Assembly (NCBI RefSeq): GCF_010747415.1
Contig: NZ_JAAGNZ010000001.1
Span: 186,001 to 250,000, forward strand
Source: Spirosoma agri
GTDB taxonomy: Bacteria; Bacteroidota; Bacteroidia; Cytophagales; Spirosomataceae
Direction: 5' to 3'
DNA: 64,000 nt
A program made the translations under genes and the position numbers. The notes beneath the pieces are model-generated. The model made no database searches, was not told the DNA's origin, and worked only from the letters and a program-made list of their open reading frames with translations. Below are positions 1-8,507 of this stretch, in pieces. Within the stretch, counting starts at the first letter, position 1, and the number at the start of each line of letters is the position of its first letter.

Positions 1-1318
1 GCGTATTTGCCAGTCCATACGCATTTCCCCGGAACGCATTGTAGTCACCTATGAAGTCGTTATGTGCGTAGCTGCGTTTGTAAATCAAGTGATTACGAAT
101 ATCATCACCAACGTATGCTTCCAGCCTGTCCATAATGATCGTAAAGTAGCGCTCACGAGTGGCATCATCATCGGTGAGGTCAGGCGCGACTGGAATTAGC
201 AGAAACAAATTCTCGCAGCCTTCCGGTGCAACACTCGGGTCGGTCTTCGATGGGGCCGATGCGTAGAACAAGGGCTTCGTCGGCCAGCGTGGTGTTTCGT
301 AGATTTCCTGGGCGTGTAACGAAAAATCTTCGTCGAAGAACAGGTTATGATGCTGAAGCCGGGGCACCCGCTTGTTGACACCCAAGTAAAACAAAAGCGA
401 CGACGGGGCCATGACGCGCGTCTGCCAATACGCATCGTCATAATTACGATAAGCCGCATCGACCAGTTTCGTCTCAACATGATTGTAGTCAGCTCCTGCA
501 ACAACGACATCGGTTTCAAAAATACCCTGATCGGTCGTAACGGTATGCGCCCGCCCTTTGAAGACGTCAATTTTTTGCACGGTCTGACCCAGCAGAATCT
601 TCACGCCTTTCTCTTCGGCCAGACTGACCATGGCCTTGACGATTTCGTGCATGCCACCCATCGGATACCAGGTCCCCATCGCCATTTCGGCATAGTTCAT
701 CAGGCTATACATAGCCGGAGTGTTACTTGGTGTTGCACCGAGGAACAGAATCGGAAACTCTATAATTTCGAGTAGGCGTGGATGCTTGAAAAATTTGCGG
801 GCGTGGCTGGCAAACGACTGAAAAACGTCGAGTCTCGTGACATCGTACAATAATTTCAGGCTCATAAACTCCCAAACTGAGCGGCTTGGTTTCCAGACGA
901 ACTTATTGATGCCAACATCGTACTTGTAAGACGCTTGTTTAAGGAACTCGCGCAGACGTATGGCACTACCTGGTTCGATCTGTTCAAATAAGTTCTCCAG
1001 ATTATCCAGACCCGCTGGTAGATCGACGGCCTCGTCCGGACCAAAGACGACCGTATAAGAAGGATCAAGCCGAACTAGGTTGTAGTAATCAGCGGTTTTT
1101 TTGCCGAAACGCGCGAAGTAATTGTCAAAAACATCAGGCATCCAATACCAGCTCGGTCCCATATCGAAGGTAAACCCGTCTGTTTGAAACATACGAGCTC
1201 GTCCACCGGGCATATCGTTTTTTTCGAGGATAGTGACATCGTAACCCTTGTCAGCCAGACTGGTTGCAGCGGCTAACCCGGCAAATCCGGCACCAATAAC
1301 AAGAACTCGTTGAGGCAT
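1..1318 (-). CDS. crtI: Phytoene desaturase-like FAD oxidoreductase (CrtI family), 3' end cut by window edge
   Basis: The 439 visible codons start at ATG 1318 and run off the left edge, so the C-terminus is missing (the family is usually about 490-500 residues). The N-terminus has the dinucleotide-binding motif GAGFAGLAAA, followed by an acidic strand end (ILEKN) and the GGRARMF and FDMGPSW segments typical of CrtI-type carotenoid desaturases and related isomerases. The expected reaction is FAD-dependent desaturation of phytoene or a related carotenoid at the membrane. An ECF sigma factor gene lies upstream on the same strand, separated by a hairpin terminator; crt genes next to sigma factors are common in Bacteroidota. 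Other CrtI-like enzymes (CrtD, CrtO, CrtN) cannot be excluded, but the family call is firm. Confidence 0.85.
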   Translation of the reverse strand, partial: MPQRVLVIGAGFAGLAAATSLADKGYDVTILEKNDMPGGRARMFQTDGFTFDMGPSWYWMPDVFDNYFARFGKKTADYYNLVRLDPSYTVVFGPDEAVDLPAGLDNLENLFEQIEPGSAIRLREFLKQASYKYDVGINKFVWKPSRSVWEFMSLKLLYDVTRLDVFQSFASHARKFFKHPRLLEIIEFPILFLGATPSNTPAMYSLMNYAEMAMGTWYPMGGMHEIVKAMVSLAEEKGVKILLGQTVQKIDVFKGRAHTVTTDQGIFETDVVVAGADYNHVETKLVDAAYRNYDDAYWQTRVMAPSSLLFYLGVNKRVPRLQHHNLFFDEDFSLHAQEIYETPRWPTKPLFYASAPSKTDPSVAPEGCENLFLLIPVAPDLTDDDATRERYFTIIMDRLEAYVGDDIRNHLIYKRSYAHNDFIGDYNAFRGNAYGLANT

Positions 1319-1379
1319 TAGTAAAGAGTTAATTGAGCAATCGGGTTAATTAGTAAAATGATTGACCAACCCTTTTGTT

Positions 1380-1387
1380 CAAAAATA
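1380..1387 (-). promoter_or_regulatory. Candidate -7 element for the crtI-like gene
   Basis: The minus strand reads TATTTTTG, a match to the Bacteroidota -7 consensus TAnnTTTG, about 60 nt before the ATG at 1318. No clear TTG lies at the usual -33 distance, so the call rests on one half of the promoter. Confidence 0.35.
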
Positions 1388-1473
1388 CGTAATTACCTAA
1401 CCTGGTCCTGTATTACTGTAAACAGTTTCTATGTTACACCCAACTGTTGGTTTTACAAGAGTGTATAAACAAA

Positions 1474-1503
1474 AAAAGTTGGGCGGAAATCCACCCAACT
1501 TTT
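1474..1503 (-). terminator. Intrinsic terminator after the ECF sigma gene
   Basis: GTTGGGcGG and CCaCCCAAC form a stem around an AAAT loop. On the minus strand it is followed by a run of seven T. It lies between the sigma factor stop at 1606 and the crtI start at 1318, so the two genes are probably separate transcripts. Confidence 0.75.
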
Positions 1504-1605
1504 CGAACCTTCCTCTTTTTTAACCAAAAACTACTCAATCAATGTGTTTGAGACGGATGTGAGTCACAAAAGTCTCGCCTATATTTTGTTGCGTACTCAA
1601 ATTTC

Positions 1606-2121
1606 TTAGCTGTTGAAATGAGCGTACACCTTCAGTTGGTCTTTCAGTTCTTTCCGCGCGATGTGAATGCGGTTTTTCACCGTGCCAATGGGGATGTCTA
1701 GTTTCGCTGCGATCTCGTGGTATTTGAAGCCACGGAAGTGCATCATAAACGGAGTGCGGTATGTGTCGTCCAAGCCATTGACGGCCCGATTGATATCTTC
1801 CTGAGCAAATGATGAATAAGCCAGATTGTCTGTGCTACTCTCCATTGAGTTAATGTAGTGCAGATTGTCTGTCGTATCAATGAATGTATTTTTCCGAACC
1901 ATCCGTTGGTAGTTAGTAATGAATGTGTTCTTCATGATTGTATATAACCAGGCCTTCAGGTTTGTACCGTCCGTGTACTTATCACGATTGGTAAAAGCTT
2001 TCAAAAGGGTATCTTGTAACAAATCGTTTGCATCTTCAACATCCTTGGTGAGCCGCAGAGCGAACGGACGCAGCGATTTGGACACTTTTCCAATATGATG
2101 AGTAAATTCGAGAGCAGTCAT
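1606..2121 (-). CDS. ECF-type RNA polymerase sigma factor
   Basis: A 171-residue sigma-70 family protein. Region 2 (about residues 15-70) contains DANDLLQDTLLKAF and the -10 recognition segment LKAWLYTIMKNTFI; region 4 (about residues 110-165) holds the helix-turn-helix FKYHEIAAKLDIPIGTVKNRIHIARKEL. The reading frame is open to 2178, but the ATG at 2121 (MTALEFTHH) gives the usual family length, so it is preferred. No anti-sigma gene is adjacent. The neighbouring carotenoid gene makes a role in light or oxidative stress plausible, but this is inference from position only. Target promoters cannot be read from the sequence. Confidence 0.88.
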   Translation of the reverse strand: MTALEFTHHIGKVSKSLRPFALRLTKDVEDANDLLQDTLLKAFTNRDKYTDGTNLKAWLYTIMKNTFITNYQRMVRKNTFIDTTDNLHYINSMESSTDNLAYSSFAQEDINRAVNGLDDTYRTPFMMHFRGFKYHEIAAKLDIPIGTVKNRIHIARKELKDQLKVYAHFNS

Positions 2122-2480
2122 GATTACAAATGTTTTTTTGTTGAACCTGATTTGATAAGCTATTGGACAAAAAAACAACCAGCCTTCAACGGTTCGTCAA
2201 CAATTCTGAAATTAAACGTATAATTGGCTGATTTTTAGGATATTAATTATAATTTTTTCTGTGCCAGCGTTTACCGTGTTTATAATTTTGGCTGGTCGAT
2301 TGTGGAATATTCCCCACAGAGTGTGGAACACAGTGTGGGGATAATGTTTAACAAACTCGCTTCTTTAGCTAAACAGATATGCACAATCGAAACATAGTAT
2401 TATCCATACCAAAAAACCTTTCTTCAAAAAAGCTTAATAGCTTCTCCGAAGAAAGGTTTTTTTGAAACAGGCTTTAATTT
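2122..2480. other. Intergenic region upstream of the ECF sigma gene
   Basis: No gene is seen. At 2301-2342 there is a cluster of CCACA/TGTGG motifs: TGTGGAA occurs at 2301 and 2322, GTGTGGAACAC (2321-2331) is a short dyad, and CCCCACA (2312-2318) pairs with TGTGGGG (2334-2340). This could be an operator for the sigma gene. A terminator occupies 2411-2463. Confidence 0.5.
2411..2463 (-). terminator. Terminator of the kdsD-like gene
   Basis: A 15-bp perfect stem (AAAAAACCTTTCTTC at 2411-2425 with its complement at 2448-2462) lies directly downstream of the 2481 stop. Both flanks are A/T runs, so it could act in both directions. Confidence 0.85.
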
Positions 2481-3449
2481 TTATACCAGGCCCTCTTTCA
2501 ACAGGTCATGCAGGTGAATGAACCCTTTGACACGATTATTATCAGTAACAATTAGCTGGGAAATATCCCGATCTCTCATTAATTGAAGGGCACCCATCGC
2601 ATATTCGTCAGCGTCGACACATACAGGATCGGTCGTCATGACATCGTGAGCCTGAAGTTCCCAGAACGTATTGTGCTGATAAGCCATACGGCGTATATCG
2701 CCGTCCGTTACGATACCTGCTAGTAATCCGGACTCATCGACAACGGCGGTTGCGCCGAGTCGTTTTGCCGAAATCTCAAAAATTACATCCCTTACCGATG
2801 TGTCGAGCGATACTTGTGGGCATTGGTTATGGGGAAATATATCACCAACTTTCAGGTAAAGCTTTTTGCCGAGTGAACCACCTGGGTGATATCGGGCAAA
2901 ATCGTGTTGGGTAAAGCCTCGCGCTTCCAGAAGGCTGATAGCCAGGGCATCGCCTAACGCTAGGGCAACCGTTGTGCTGGTTGTTGGGGCCAGATTCATG
3001 GGATCGGCTTCACGTTCGGCGAAAGCATGTAAAACAAAGTCTGAGTGCTGAGCCAGGTAGGAACTACGATCACTGACAAGTGCGATCAGTTGCACATTGG
3101 CTCGCTTCAACAGAGGCAGCAGAACTTTGATCTCAGCCGTATTCCCGCTTTTGGAAATGATTAGAATTATGTCGTCGGCCTGAATCATCCCCAGGTCACC
3201 GTGTATGGCATCAGCCGCGTGCATGAACAAGGCAGGTGTGCCCGTGGAATTCATGGTGGCCACGATTTTTTGACCGATGAGTGCGCTCTTTCCGACTCCG
3301 GTCACAACGAGTCTGCCCGTGGCAGTAAGTATTGCCTCGACAGTTGCCTCGAACTGTTCATCGAGTAACTCGATTGCATTCCGAATCGCTTCTGCTTCGG
3401 CCAGTAATACCTCTCGGGCTATCGTCTTGGAATTTTTTAACACTTTCAA
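2481..3449 (-). CDS. kdsD: KpsF/GutQ-family sugar-phosphate isomerase (arabinose-5-phosphate isomerase)
   Basis: A 322-residue protein with a SIS domain (about residues 35-170; GVGKSALIGQKI, STGTPALFMHAADAIHGDLG, ISKSGNTAEI) followed by two CBS domains (about 205-322). This architecture interconverts ribulose 5-phosphate and arabinose 5-phosphate, the first step to the Kdo sugar of lipopolysaccharide. The only reasonable start is TTG at 3449: the frame is open upstream to a TAG with no ATG, and the N-terminus MKVLKNSKTIAREVLLAEAE fits family members. A gene-start TTG here is worth noting. The gene is divergent from recQ over 108 bp and has its own terminator, so it appears monocistronic. Confidence 0.9.
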   Translation of the reverse strand: MKVLKNSKTIAREVLLAEAEAIRNAIELLDEQFEATVEAILTATGRLVVTGVGKSALIGQKIVATMNSTGTPALFMHAADAIHGDLGMIQADDIILIISKSGNTAEIKVLLPLLKRANVQLIALVSDRSSYLAQHSDFVLHAFAEREADPMNLAPTTSTTVALALGDALAISLLEARGFTQHDFARYHPGGSLGKKLYLKVGDIFPHNQCPQVSLDTSVRDVIFEISAKRLGATAVVDESGLLAGIVTDGDIRRMAYQHNTFWELQAHDVMTTDPVCVDADEYAMGALQLMRDRDISQLIVTDNNRVKGFIHLHDLLKEGLV

Positions 3450-3505
3450 CGTCAGTTTTCGCGATGAAGAATGGTTTGCAGTGTATATTCGCTAACTTTA
3501 TATAG

Positions 3506-3513
3506 CAAAGATA
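3506..3513 (-). promoter_or_regulatory. Candidate -7 promoter element for kdsD
   Basis: The minus strand reads TATCTTTG, a perfect TAnnTTTG match, about 57 nt upstream of the TTG start. A convincing -33 TTG is not obvious. Confidence 0.45.
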
Positions 3514-3557
3514 CGGTAAGCGAATAGAGTAAAGGTAACTTTTGTACGATTTGTAGA

Positions 3558-5768
3558 ATGATGCAGGTTGATCAGACGGTCCATGTGACCATCAAAGAGC
3601 GGCTAAAAGAGATTTTTGGGTATAGTCAGTTCCGGGGCGATCAGGAAGCCATTATTCACAGCATTTTGGCGGGCCGTAACACGTTCGTTATCATGCCCAC
3701 TGGCGCAGGAAAGTCACTGTGCTATCAGTTACCAGCTATTGTCAGTGAGGGCACAGCCATCGTTATCTCGCCCCTTATTGCCCTGATGAAGAATCAGGTC
3801 GACCAGTTAAATGCGTTTGGAATAAATGCTCAGTTCCTGAATTCGACGCTTTCCAAAGCGGAAATGAATAAGGTTAAGAAAGATACACTTAGCAGTTCAC
3901 TTAAGCTTTTATATATTGCGCCAGAGTCATTAACGAAAGAAGAGAATTTGGATTTTTTAAAGAAAGCCAATATTTCTTTTGTCGCGATCGATGAAGCACA
4001 CTGTATTTCGGAATGGGGTCATGACTTCCGTCCGGAGTACCGAAAAATTCGCGGAATTGTCGACAACATCGGTAATCTGCCTGTAATCGCCCTAACCGCT
4101 ACGGCTACTCCCAAAGTACAGCAGGACATTCAGAAAAACCTGCAAATGGAGGACGCCAACCTCTATAAAACATCATTCAACCGTAAAAACCTGTACTACG
4201 AGATCAAGCCTAAGGTCGATGCCAAGAAGCAACTGATCAAATATGTCAAACAAAACAAGGGAAAATCAGGGATCGTTTACTGCCTGAGCCGTAAGACGGT
4301 GGAAGAGATCGCTGAACTGTTGAGAGTGAATGACATAAAAGCCTTGCCGTATCATGCGGGTCTCGATCCACAGACGCGGATGAACAACCAGGACGCGTTT
4401 CTGAACGAGGACGCCGATGTTATCTGTGCTACCATCGCTTTCGGAATGGGTATCGATAAGCCCGATGTTCGATTCGTCATTCACTACGATGCGCCAAAAT
4501 CACTGGAAGGTTATTACCAGGAAACAGGTCGGGCCGGACGCGATGGCCTGGAAGGCAACTGCGTCATGTTCTATAGTTACGACGATATCGTAAAGCTTGA
4601 AAAATTCAATAAGGACAAGCCGGTTACCGAACGCGATAATGCCAAGCATCTACTGACTGAAATGGTATCGTACGCCAATCTGGGTGTTTGCCGTCGTCGG
4701 CAGCTGCTCGGTTATTTTGGCGAGTACATGGAGAAAGACTGTGGATTTTGCGATAACTGTCTGAAACCAACTGAGAAATATAAGGTCCAAAATGAAGTTG
4801 TGCTGGCTTTGCAGGCCGTTCTCCAAACTGACCAGCGGTTTGACGTTGCTCACCTGAGCGACGTTCTGACAGCGACTACGAACCAATACGTGACCAGTTA
4901 CGAGCATAATCGGCTGGAGGTTTACGGGAAAGGCCGGGAGTTCAATGAGAATGCCGTTTTCTGGTGCTCGTTGCTGAAGCAGATCACCATTTACGGGTAT
5001 ATCGAAAAAGACGTCGACAACTACGGCATTCTGAAGCTCACACAACGGGGGCTTACGTACATTGAAGATCCTTATCCGATCTCGTTATCGAAAGATCACG
5101 ATTACGAGCAGCAGGCTGTTGATCAGAAAGAAGATGACGACAAGGATTCGGATACGGCTGCCGGTGGCGTTGCCTACGATGAGGAACTGTTAGGCTTACT
5201 TAAGGCTCTGCGCAAGAAGATTGCAAAGGAAAAAAACCTGCCGCCATATGTCATCTTCCAGGATCCGTCTATGGAGGAAATGGCCACGACGTATCCAACT
5301 ACCCGCGAAGAAATGGCGCAGATCAACGGCGTCGGGATGGGGAAGGTGCAGAAATTTGGCCGGCCTTTTATTGAGTTGATAACCAAATACGTTGACGATA
5401 ATGACATTGAAACGGCAAAGGATGTCGTCATCAAATCCACGGTCAACAAGTCGAAAGTTAAGATTTACATCATTCAGCAGATTGACCGCAAGGTTGATCT
5501 GGAAGAAATTGCCGAATCGAAGTCGCTTTCGATGGAAGACCTGATGGAAGAGGTCGAGCATATCTGTTATTCCGGTACCCGGCTCAACCTCGATTATTAC
5601 ATCAATCAGGTTATGGACGAAGATCGGCAGGACGAAATTTACGAGTACTTCATGCGCGCCGAAAGCGATAATATTGCCGTTGCCATGCGCGAGTTTGGAG
5701 GAGACGATTTTACCGAGCAGGATTTACGATTGATGCGTATCAAATTCCTGTCGGAAGTAGCCAATTAA
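3558..5768 (+). CDS. recQ: ATP-dependent DNA helicase RecQ
   Basis: A 736-residue superfamily 2 helicase that unwinds DNA 3' to 5' in recombination repair. Motif I is MPTGAGKS (residues 46-53) and motif II is DEAH (145-148); the QETGRAGRDG box (motif VI) and a Cys-rich zinc site (GVCRRRQLLGYFGE, then CGFCDNC) follow near residue 400. The C-terminal part carries winged-helix RQC sequence and an HRDC domain (about 560-640), then an extra 100 residues beyond Escherichia coli RecQ, as seen in Bacteroidota. Two ATGs stand in tandem at 3558 and 3561; either could be used. The gene is followed by purD in the same direction after a long inverted repeat. Confidence 0.96.
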   Translation: MMQVDQTVHVTIKERLKEIFGYSQFRGDQEAIIHSILAGRNTFVIMPTGAGKSLCYQLPAIVSEGTAIVISPLIALMKNQVDQLNAFGINAQFLNSTLSKAEMNKVKKDTLSSSLKLLYIAPESLTKEENLDFLKKANISFVAIDEAHCISEWGHDFRPEYRKIRGIVDNIGNLPVIALTATATPKVQQDIQKNLQMEDANLYKTSFNRKNLYYEIKPKVDAKKQLIKYVKQNKGKSGIVYCLSRKTVEEIAELLRVNDIKALPYHAGLDPQTRMNNQDAFLNEDADVICATIAFGMGIDKPDVRFVIHYDAPKSLEGYYQETGRAGRDGLEGNCVMFYSYDDIVKLEKFNKDKPVTERDNAKHLLTEMVSYANLGVCRRRQLLGYFGEYMEKDCGFCDNCLKPTEKYKVQNEVVLALQAVLQTDQRFDVAHLSDVLTATTNQYVTSYEHNRLEVYGKGREFNENAVFWCSLLKQITIYGYIEKDVDNYGILKLTQRGLTYIEDPYPISLSKDHDYEQQAVDQKEDDDKDSDTAAGGVAYDEELLGLLKALRKKIAKEKNLPPYVIFQDPSMEEMATTYPTTREEMAQINGVGMGKVQKFGRPFIELITKYVDDNDIETAKDVVIKSTVNKSKVKIYIIQQIDRKVDLEEIAESKSLSMEDLMEEVEHICYSGTRLNLDYYINQVMDEDRQDEIYEYFMRAESDNIAVAMREFGGDDFTEQDLRLMRIKFLSEVAN

Positions 5769-5776
5769 AAAGCAAC

Positions 5777-5854
5777 AGTAGTGCGAAGTGAGGAATGAGA
5801 ATATCAATGCGTAAAACTGTGCGTCAGTATTCTCATTTCTCGCTTTGCACTACT
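5777..5854 (+). repeat. Long intergenic inverted repeat, recQ-purD
   Basis: Arms of 27 nt (5777-5803 and 5828-5854) match at 24 positions, and all three differences are G-U pairs in RNA. The 5' arm is purine-rich (GTGAGGAATGAGAATA in part); the 3' arm is pyrimidine-rich and ends 8 nt before the purD ATG. No T-run follows, so it is not a classical terminator. It shares words with the rpoB-rpoC element at 26296-26377. Confidence 0.85.
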
Positions 5855-5862
5855 CAGACAAA

Positions 5863-7149
5863 ATGAATATATTAATACTGGGTTCGGGTGGGCGTGAACA
5901 TGCCTTTGCGTGGAAATTGTCGCAAAGCCCGTTATGTGATAAGCTGTTTGTGGCACCGGGTAATGCCGGAACGGCGCAAATGGCGACTAATTTGCCGATT
6001 AGTTACACTGATTTTTCGGCGGTTGCCGATGCCGTTCGGACAAACGCGATCGACTTGCTCATTGTTGGTCCCGAAGAACCGCTGGTGAATGGCGTCGTCG
6101 ATTATTTTCGGCAACTACCCGACCTGGCTGATTTGCGGATCGTTGGGCCCGATGCACAGGGAGCGCAACTGGAGGGCAGTAAAGACTTTTCGAAGCAGTT
6201 CATGGTTCGCTATGGCATACCAACGGCTTCTTCCCAGACATTTACAGCGGCTTCGCTGACCGAAGGACTAGCGTATCTGGACAGCCATTCACTACCGGTT
6301 GTTCTTAAGGCGGATGGATTGGCAGCAGGCAAAGGAGTCATCATTGCGGAGACAACGGCGGACGCTAAAAATGCCTTATTCGAGATGCTCGACGGACACA
6401 AGTTCGGGGAAGCAGGAAATAAAGTTGTCATCGAGCAGTTTCTGCGGGGCATTGAATTATCTGTATTTGTATTGAGCGACGGCGTTAACTACAAAATTCT
6501 GCCTGAAGCAAAAGACTACAAGCGTATTGGCGAAGGTGATACCGGACTCAATACGGGAGGCATGGGCGCGGTGTCGCCTGTTGTATTTGCCAACGATAGT
6601 TTCTTGCGGAAGGTTGAAGAAAAAGTAGTTAAACCAACGCTCTCAGGACTGCAGAAAGAAGGAATTCTGTATAAGGGCTTTATTTTTATCGGATTGATGA
6701 AAGTAAACGGTGAACCCTACGTTATCGAGTATAACGCTCGCATGGGCGATCCTGAAACCGAAGTTGTTCTGCCCCGTCTTCAGACGGATTTCGCTGAGTT
6801 GATGGCGGCAACGGCAGAGGGAACGTTGGATAAAGTCGTGGTGCAGGTTTCGCCCCAAACAGCCGTAACGACGGTTGTCGTGTCAGGTGGTTATCCCGAC
6901 GCGTACGAAAAGGGTAAAATAATTTCGGAGTTAGGGCGTCTGGAAGATGTGACCGCTTTTCATGCCGGAACGCTGGTCGACGGAAGTGAGATCGTTACGA
7001 ATGGCGGACGGGTTCTGGCCTTAACGGCACAGGCCAATTCGTTGGAGAATGCCGTACGGAAGTCGCAGGAAGCGGCCCGGATGGTACAATTTGAAGGGAA
7101 GCAGTACCGAAAAGATATTGGTCTTGACCTGATCCGGTACGCTGATTAA
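5863..7149 (+). CDS. purD: Phosphoribosylamine--glycine ligase (GAR synthetase)
   Basis: A 428-residue ATP-grasp enzyme of purine synthesis that joins glycine to phosphoribosylamine. The N-terminus MNILILGSGGREHAFAWKL is the family signature; KADGLAAGKGV, NTGGMGAVSPV and EYNARMGDPETEV mark the ATP-grasp core. The frame extends 18 nt upstream to a TTG, but the ATG at 5863 gives the canonical N-terminus. It lies between recQ and ricT in the same direction and is flanked on both sides by intergenic inverted repeats. Confidence 0.97.
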   Translation: MNILILGSGGREHAFAWKLSQSPLCDKLFVAPGNAGTAQMATNLPISYTDFSAVADAVRTNAIDLLIVGPEEPLVNGVVDYFRQLPDLADLRIVGPDAQGAQLEGSKDFSKQFMVRYGIPTASSQTFTAASLTEGLAYLDSHSLPVVLKADGLAAGKGVIIAETTADAKNALFEMLDGHKFGEAGNKVVIEQFLRGIELSVFVLSDGVNYKILPEAKDYKRIGEGDTGLNTGGMGAVSPVVFANDSFLRKVEEKVVKPTLSGLQKEGILYKGFIFIGLMKVNGEPYVIEYNARMGDPETEVVLPRLQTDFAELMAATAEGTLDKVVVQVSPQTAVTTVVVSGGYPDAYEKGKIISELGRLEDVTAFHAGTLVDGSEIVTNGGRVLALTAQANSLENAVRKSQEAARMVQFEGKQYRKDIGLDLIRYAD

Positions 7150-7152
7150 CCG

Positions 7153-7240
7153 AGAGTTTTAACGTCGTATCGTTATAAAGTTGTCTAGTTTTCATTTATT
7201 CCATTCAACTCGATAACGCTACAACCGACAACTCGATAAC
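7153..7240 (+). repeat. Intergenic inverted and tandem repeat, purD-ricT
   Basis: The left side consists of 8-nt words beginning GTT or GTC (7157-7194). The right side has words ending in AAC, with CAACTCGATAAC present twice (7206-7217 and 7229-7240). The best pairing is 7164-7183 with 7206-7225 (16 of 20). The element ends 9 nt before the ricT start. Confidence 0.7.
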
Positions 7241-7249
7241 TATATAGAT

Positions 7250-8446
7250 ATGAGTTGTAAATCATGTGCAACCGGCGGTTGCGGAACCCAGCGAGGAGCA
7301 TCCGATGGTCAGAAAACGGCCACCACAGGATGCGGTAGCGGAGGGTGCAGCACAGGAGGATGTAACAAATTAAATTCGTTCGACTGGCTCAGCGATATTG
7401 CGATGCCAGGCTTGAAATATGATGTCGTTGAGGTGAAGTTTAAAGGTGGCCGAAAGGAATACTACCGAAACGTTCACCAGCTTGATTTGACAACGGGGGA
7501 TTATGTTGTCGTTGAAATGCAGTCCGGTTTTCATATTGGGGCTGTTTCGCTGCAAGGCGAATTAGTCAGGCTACAAGTGAAAAAACGGGCGGTCAAAATA
7601 AACGATGACACGAAAGTGATTCATCGGATCACGACACCGAAAGACCTCGAACGTCATGAGCAGTCTGTACTGCGGGACCTTCCCGCTCTTTATCGGTCCA
7701 GGGAAATTATTCGGGAACTGAAGCTGAACATGAAACTGTCTGACGTCGAATTTCAGTCAGACAATACGAAAGCGACGTTCTATTACTCATCGGAGGAGCG
7801 CGTTGATTTCCGGGAGTTGATCAAGATGCTGGCCAGCGAATTCAAGGTCCGGATCGAGATGCGGCAAATTAGTTTGCGTCAGGAGGCCGGTCGCCTGGGT
7901 GGTATCGGTTCCTGCGGTCGCGAGCTATGCTGTTCGACGTGGCTAACCGACTTCAAAAACATTGCTACGTCGGCTGCTCGTTACCAGAATCTGTCGCTGA
8001 ATCCGGCGAAACTTTCGGGACAATGCGGTCGACTGAAATGCTGCCTGAACTACGAGCTGGACACGTATATGGATGCGTTGCGCGACATTCCCGCGATTGA
8101 GAAGCCGCTTGAAACGCAGAAAGGACGGGCCTATTTGCAAAAGACCGACATTTTTCGGAAGCTGATGTGGTTTGGTTACGGGGCAGAGAGTACCTGGTAT
8201 CCGTTACCAATTAACCGTGTGCTGGAGATTACCGAATTGAACAAGCGAGGTATCATCCCGGAATCGTTCGACGTCCTGACGCCCATCGGGGAGAAAGAAC
8301 CCACAACGGCAGCGACCCTGAACAGCGATCTACAGAAGCTCGACGCGAAATATGCGACGCGGAATACGAAAAAGAAAAAGAAGAAACCGAAAGGGTCGAC
8401 TGATAAGGTAACCGTAAAGCCTGCCCCAAACGGAAAGACTCAATAA
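7250..8446 (+). CDS. ricT: PSP1 domain protein, RicT/YaaT family
   Basis: A 398-residue protein. The first 40 residues are Cys/Gly-rich (CKSC, GGCG, GCGSGGC, GGC), a form seen in Bacteroidota members. The PSP1 region follows, with the conserved Cys segments GSCGRELCCSTWL and CGRLKCCLNYE near residues 222-265. The C-terminus (about 365-398) is Lys-rich. In Bacillus, RicT (YaaT) is part of the Y-complex that carries Fe-S clusters and steers RNase Y; the conserved cysteines fit cluster binding here. The exact role in Bacteroidota is not known to me. It ends at a terminator shared with the converging M56 gene. Confidence 0.88.
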   Translation: MSCKSCATGGCGTQRGASDGQKTATTGCGSGGCSTGGCNKLNSFDWLSDIAMPGLKYDVVEVKFKGGRKEYYRNVHQLDLTTGDYVVVEMQSGFHIGAVSLQGELVRLQVKKRAVKINDDTKVIHRITTPKDLERHEQSVLRDLPALYRSREIIRELKLNMKLSDVEFQSDNTKATFYYSSEERVDFRELIKMLASEFKVRIEMRQISLRQEAGRLGGIGSCGRELCCSTWLTDFKNIATSAARYQNLSLNPAKLSGQCGRLKCCLNYELDTYMDALRDIPAIEKPLETQKGRAYLQKTDIFRKLMWFGYGAESTWYPLPINRVLEITELNKRGIIPESFDVLTPIGEKEPTTAATLNSDLQKLDAKYATRNTKKKKKKPKGSTDKVTVKPAPNGKTQ

Positions 8447-8449
8447 GTC

Positions 8450-8476
8450 AAACCCCGGCTCTTGTAGCTGGGGTTT
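8450..8476. terminator. Bidirectional terminator, ricT / M56 gene
   Basis: AAACCCCgGCT and AGCtGGGGTTT pair around CTTGT, with T-rich sequence after it on the plus strand. It sits between convergent stop codons. Confidence 0.75.
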
Positions 8477-8507
8477 GTTGTTTTGATCAATCAGGTTTTG
8501 GTCGCAC

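Noticed and set aside
196-1068. Minus and plus frames in the crtI region
   Set aside because: They are out of frame with the 439-codon desaturase reading that runs from 1318 to the edge.
2301-2342. Possible oriC with DnaA boxes
   Set aside because: The TGTGG motifs do not match TTATNCACA well, and no dnaA, AT-rich unwinding region or other origin marker is nearby.
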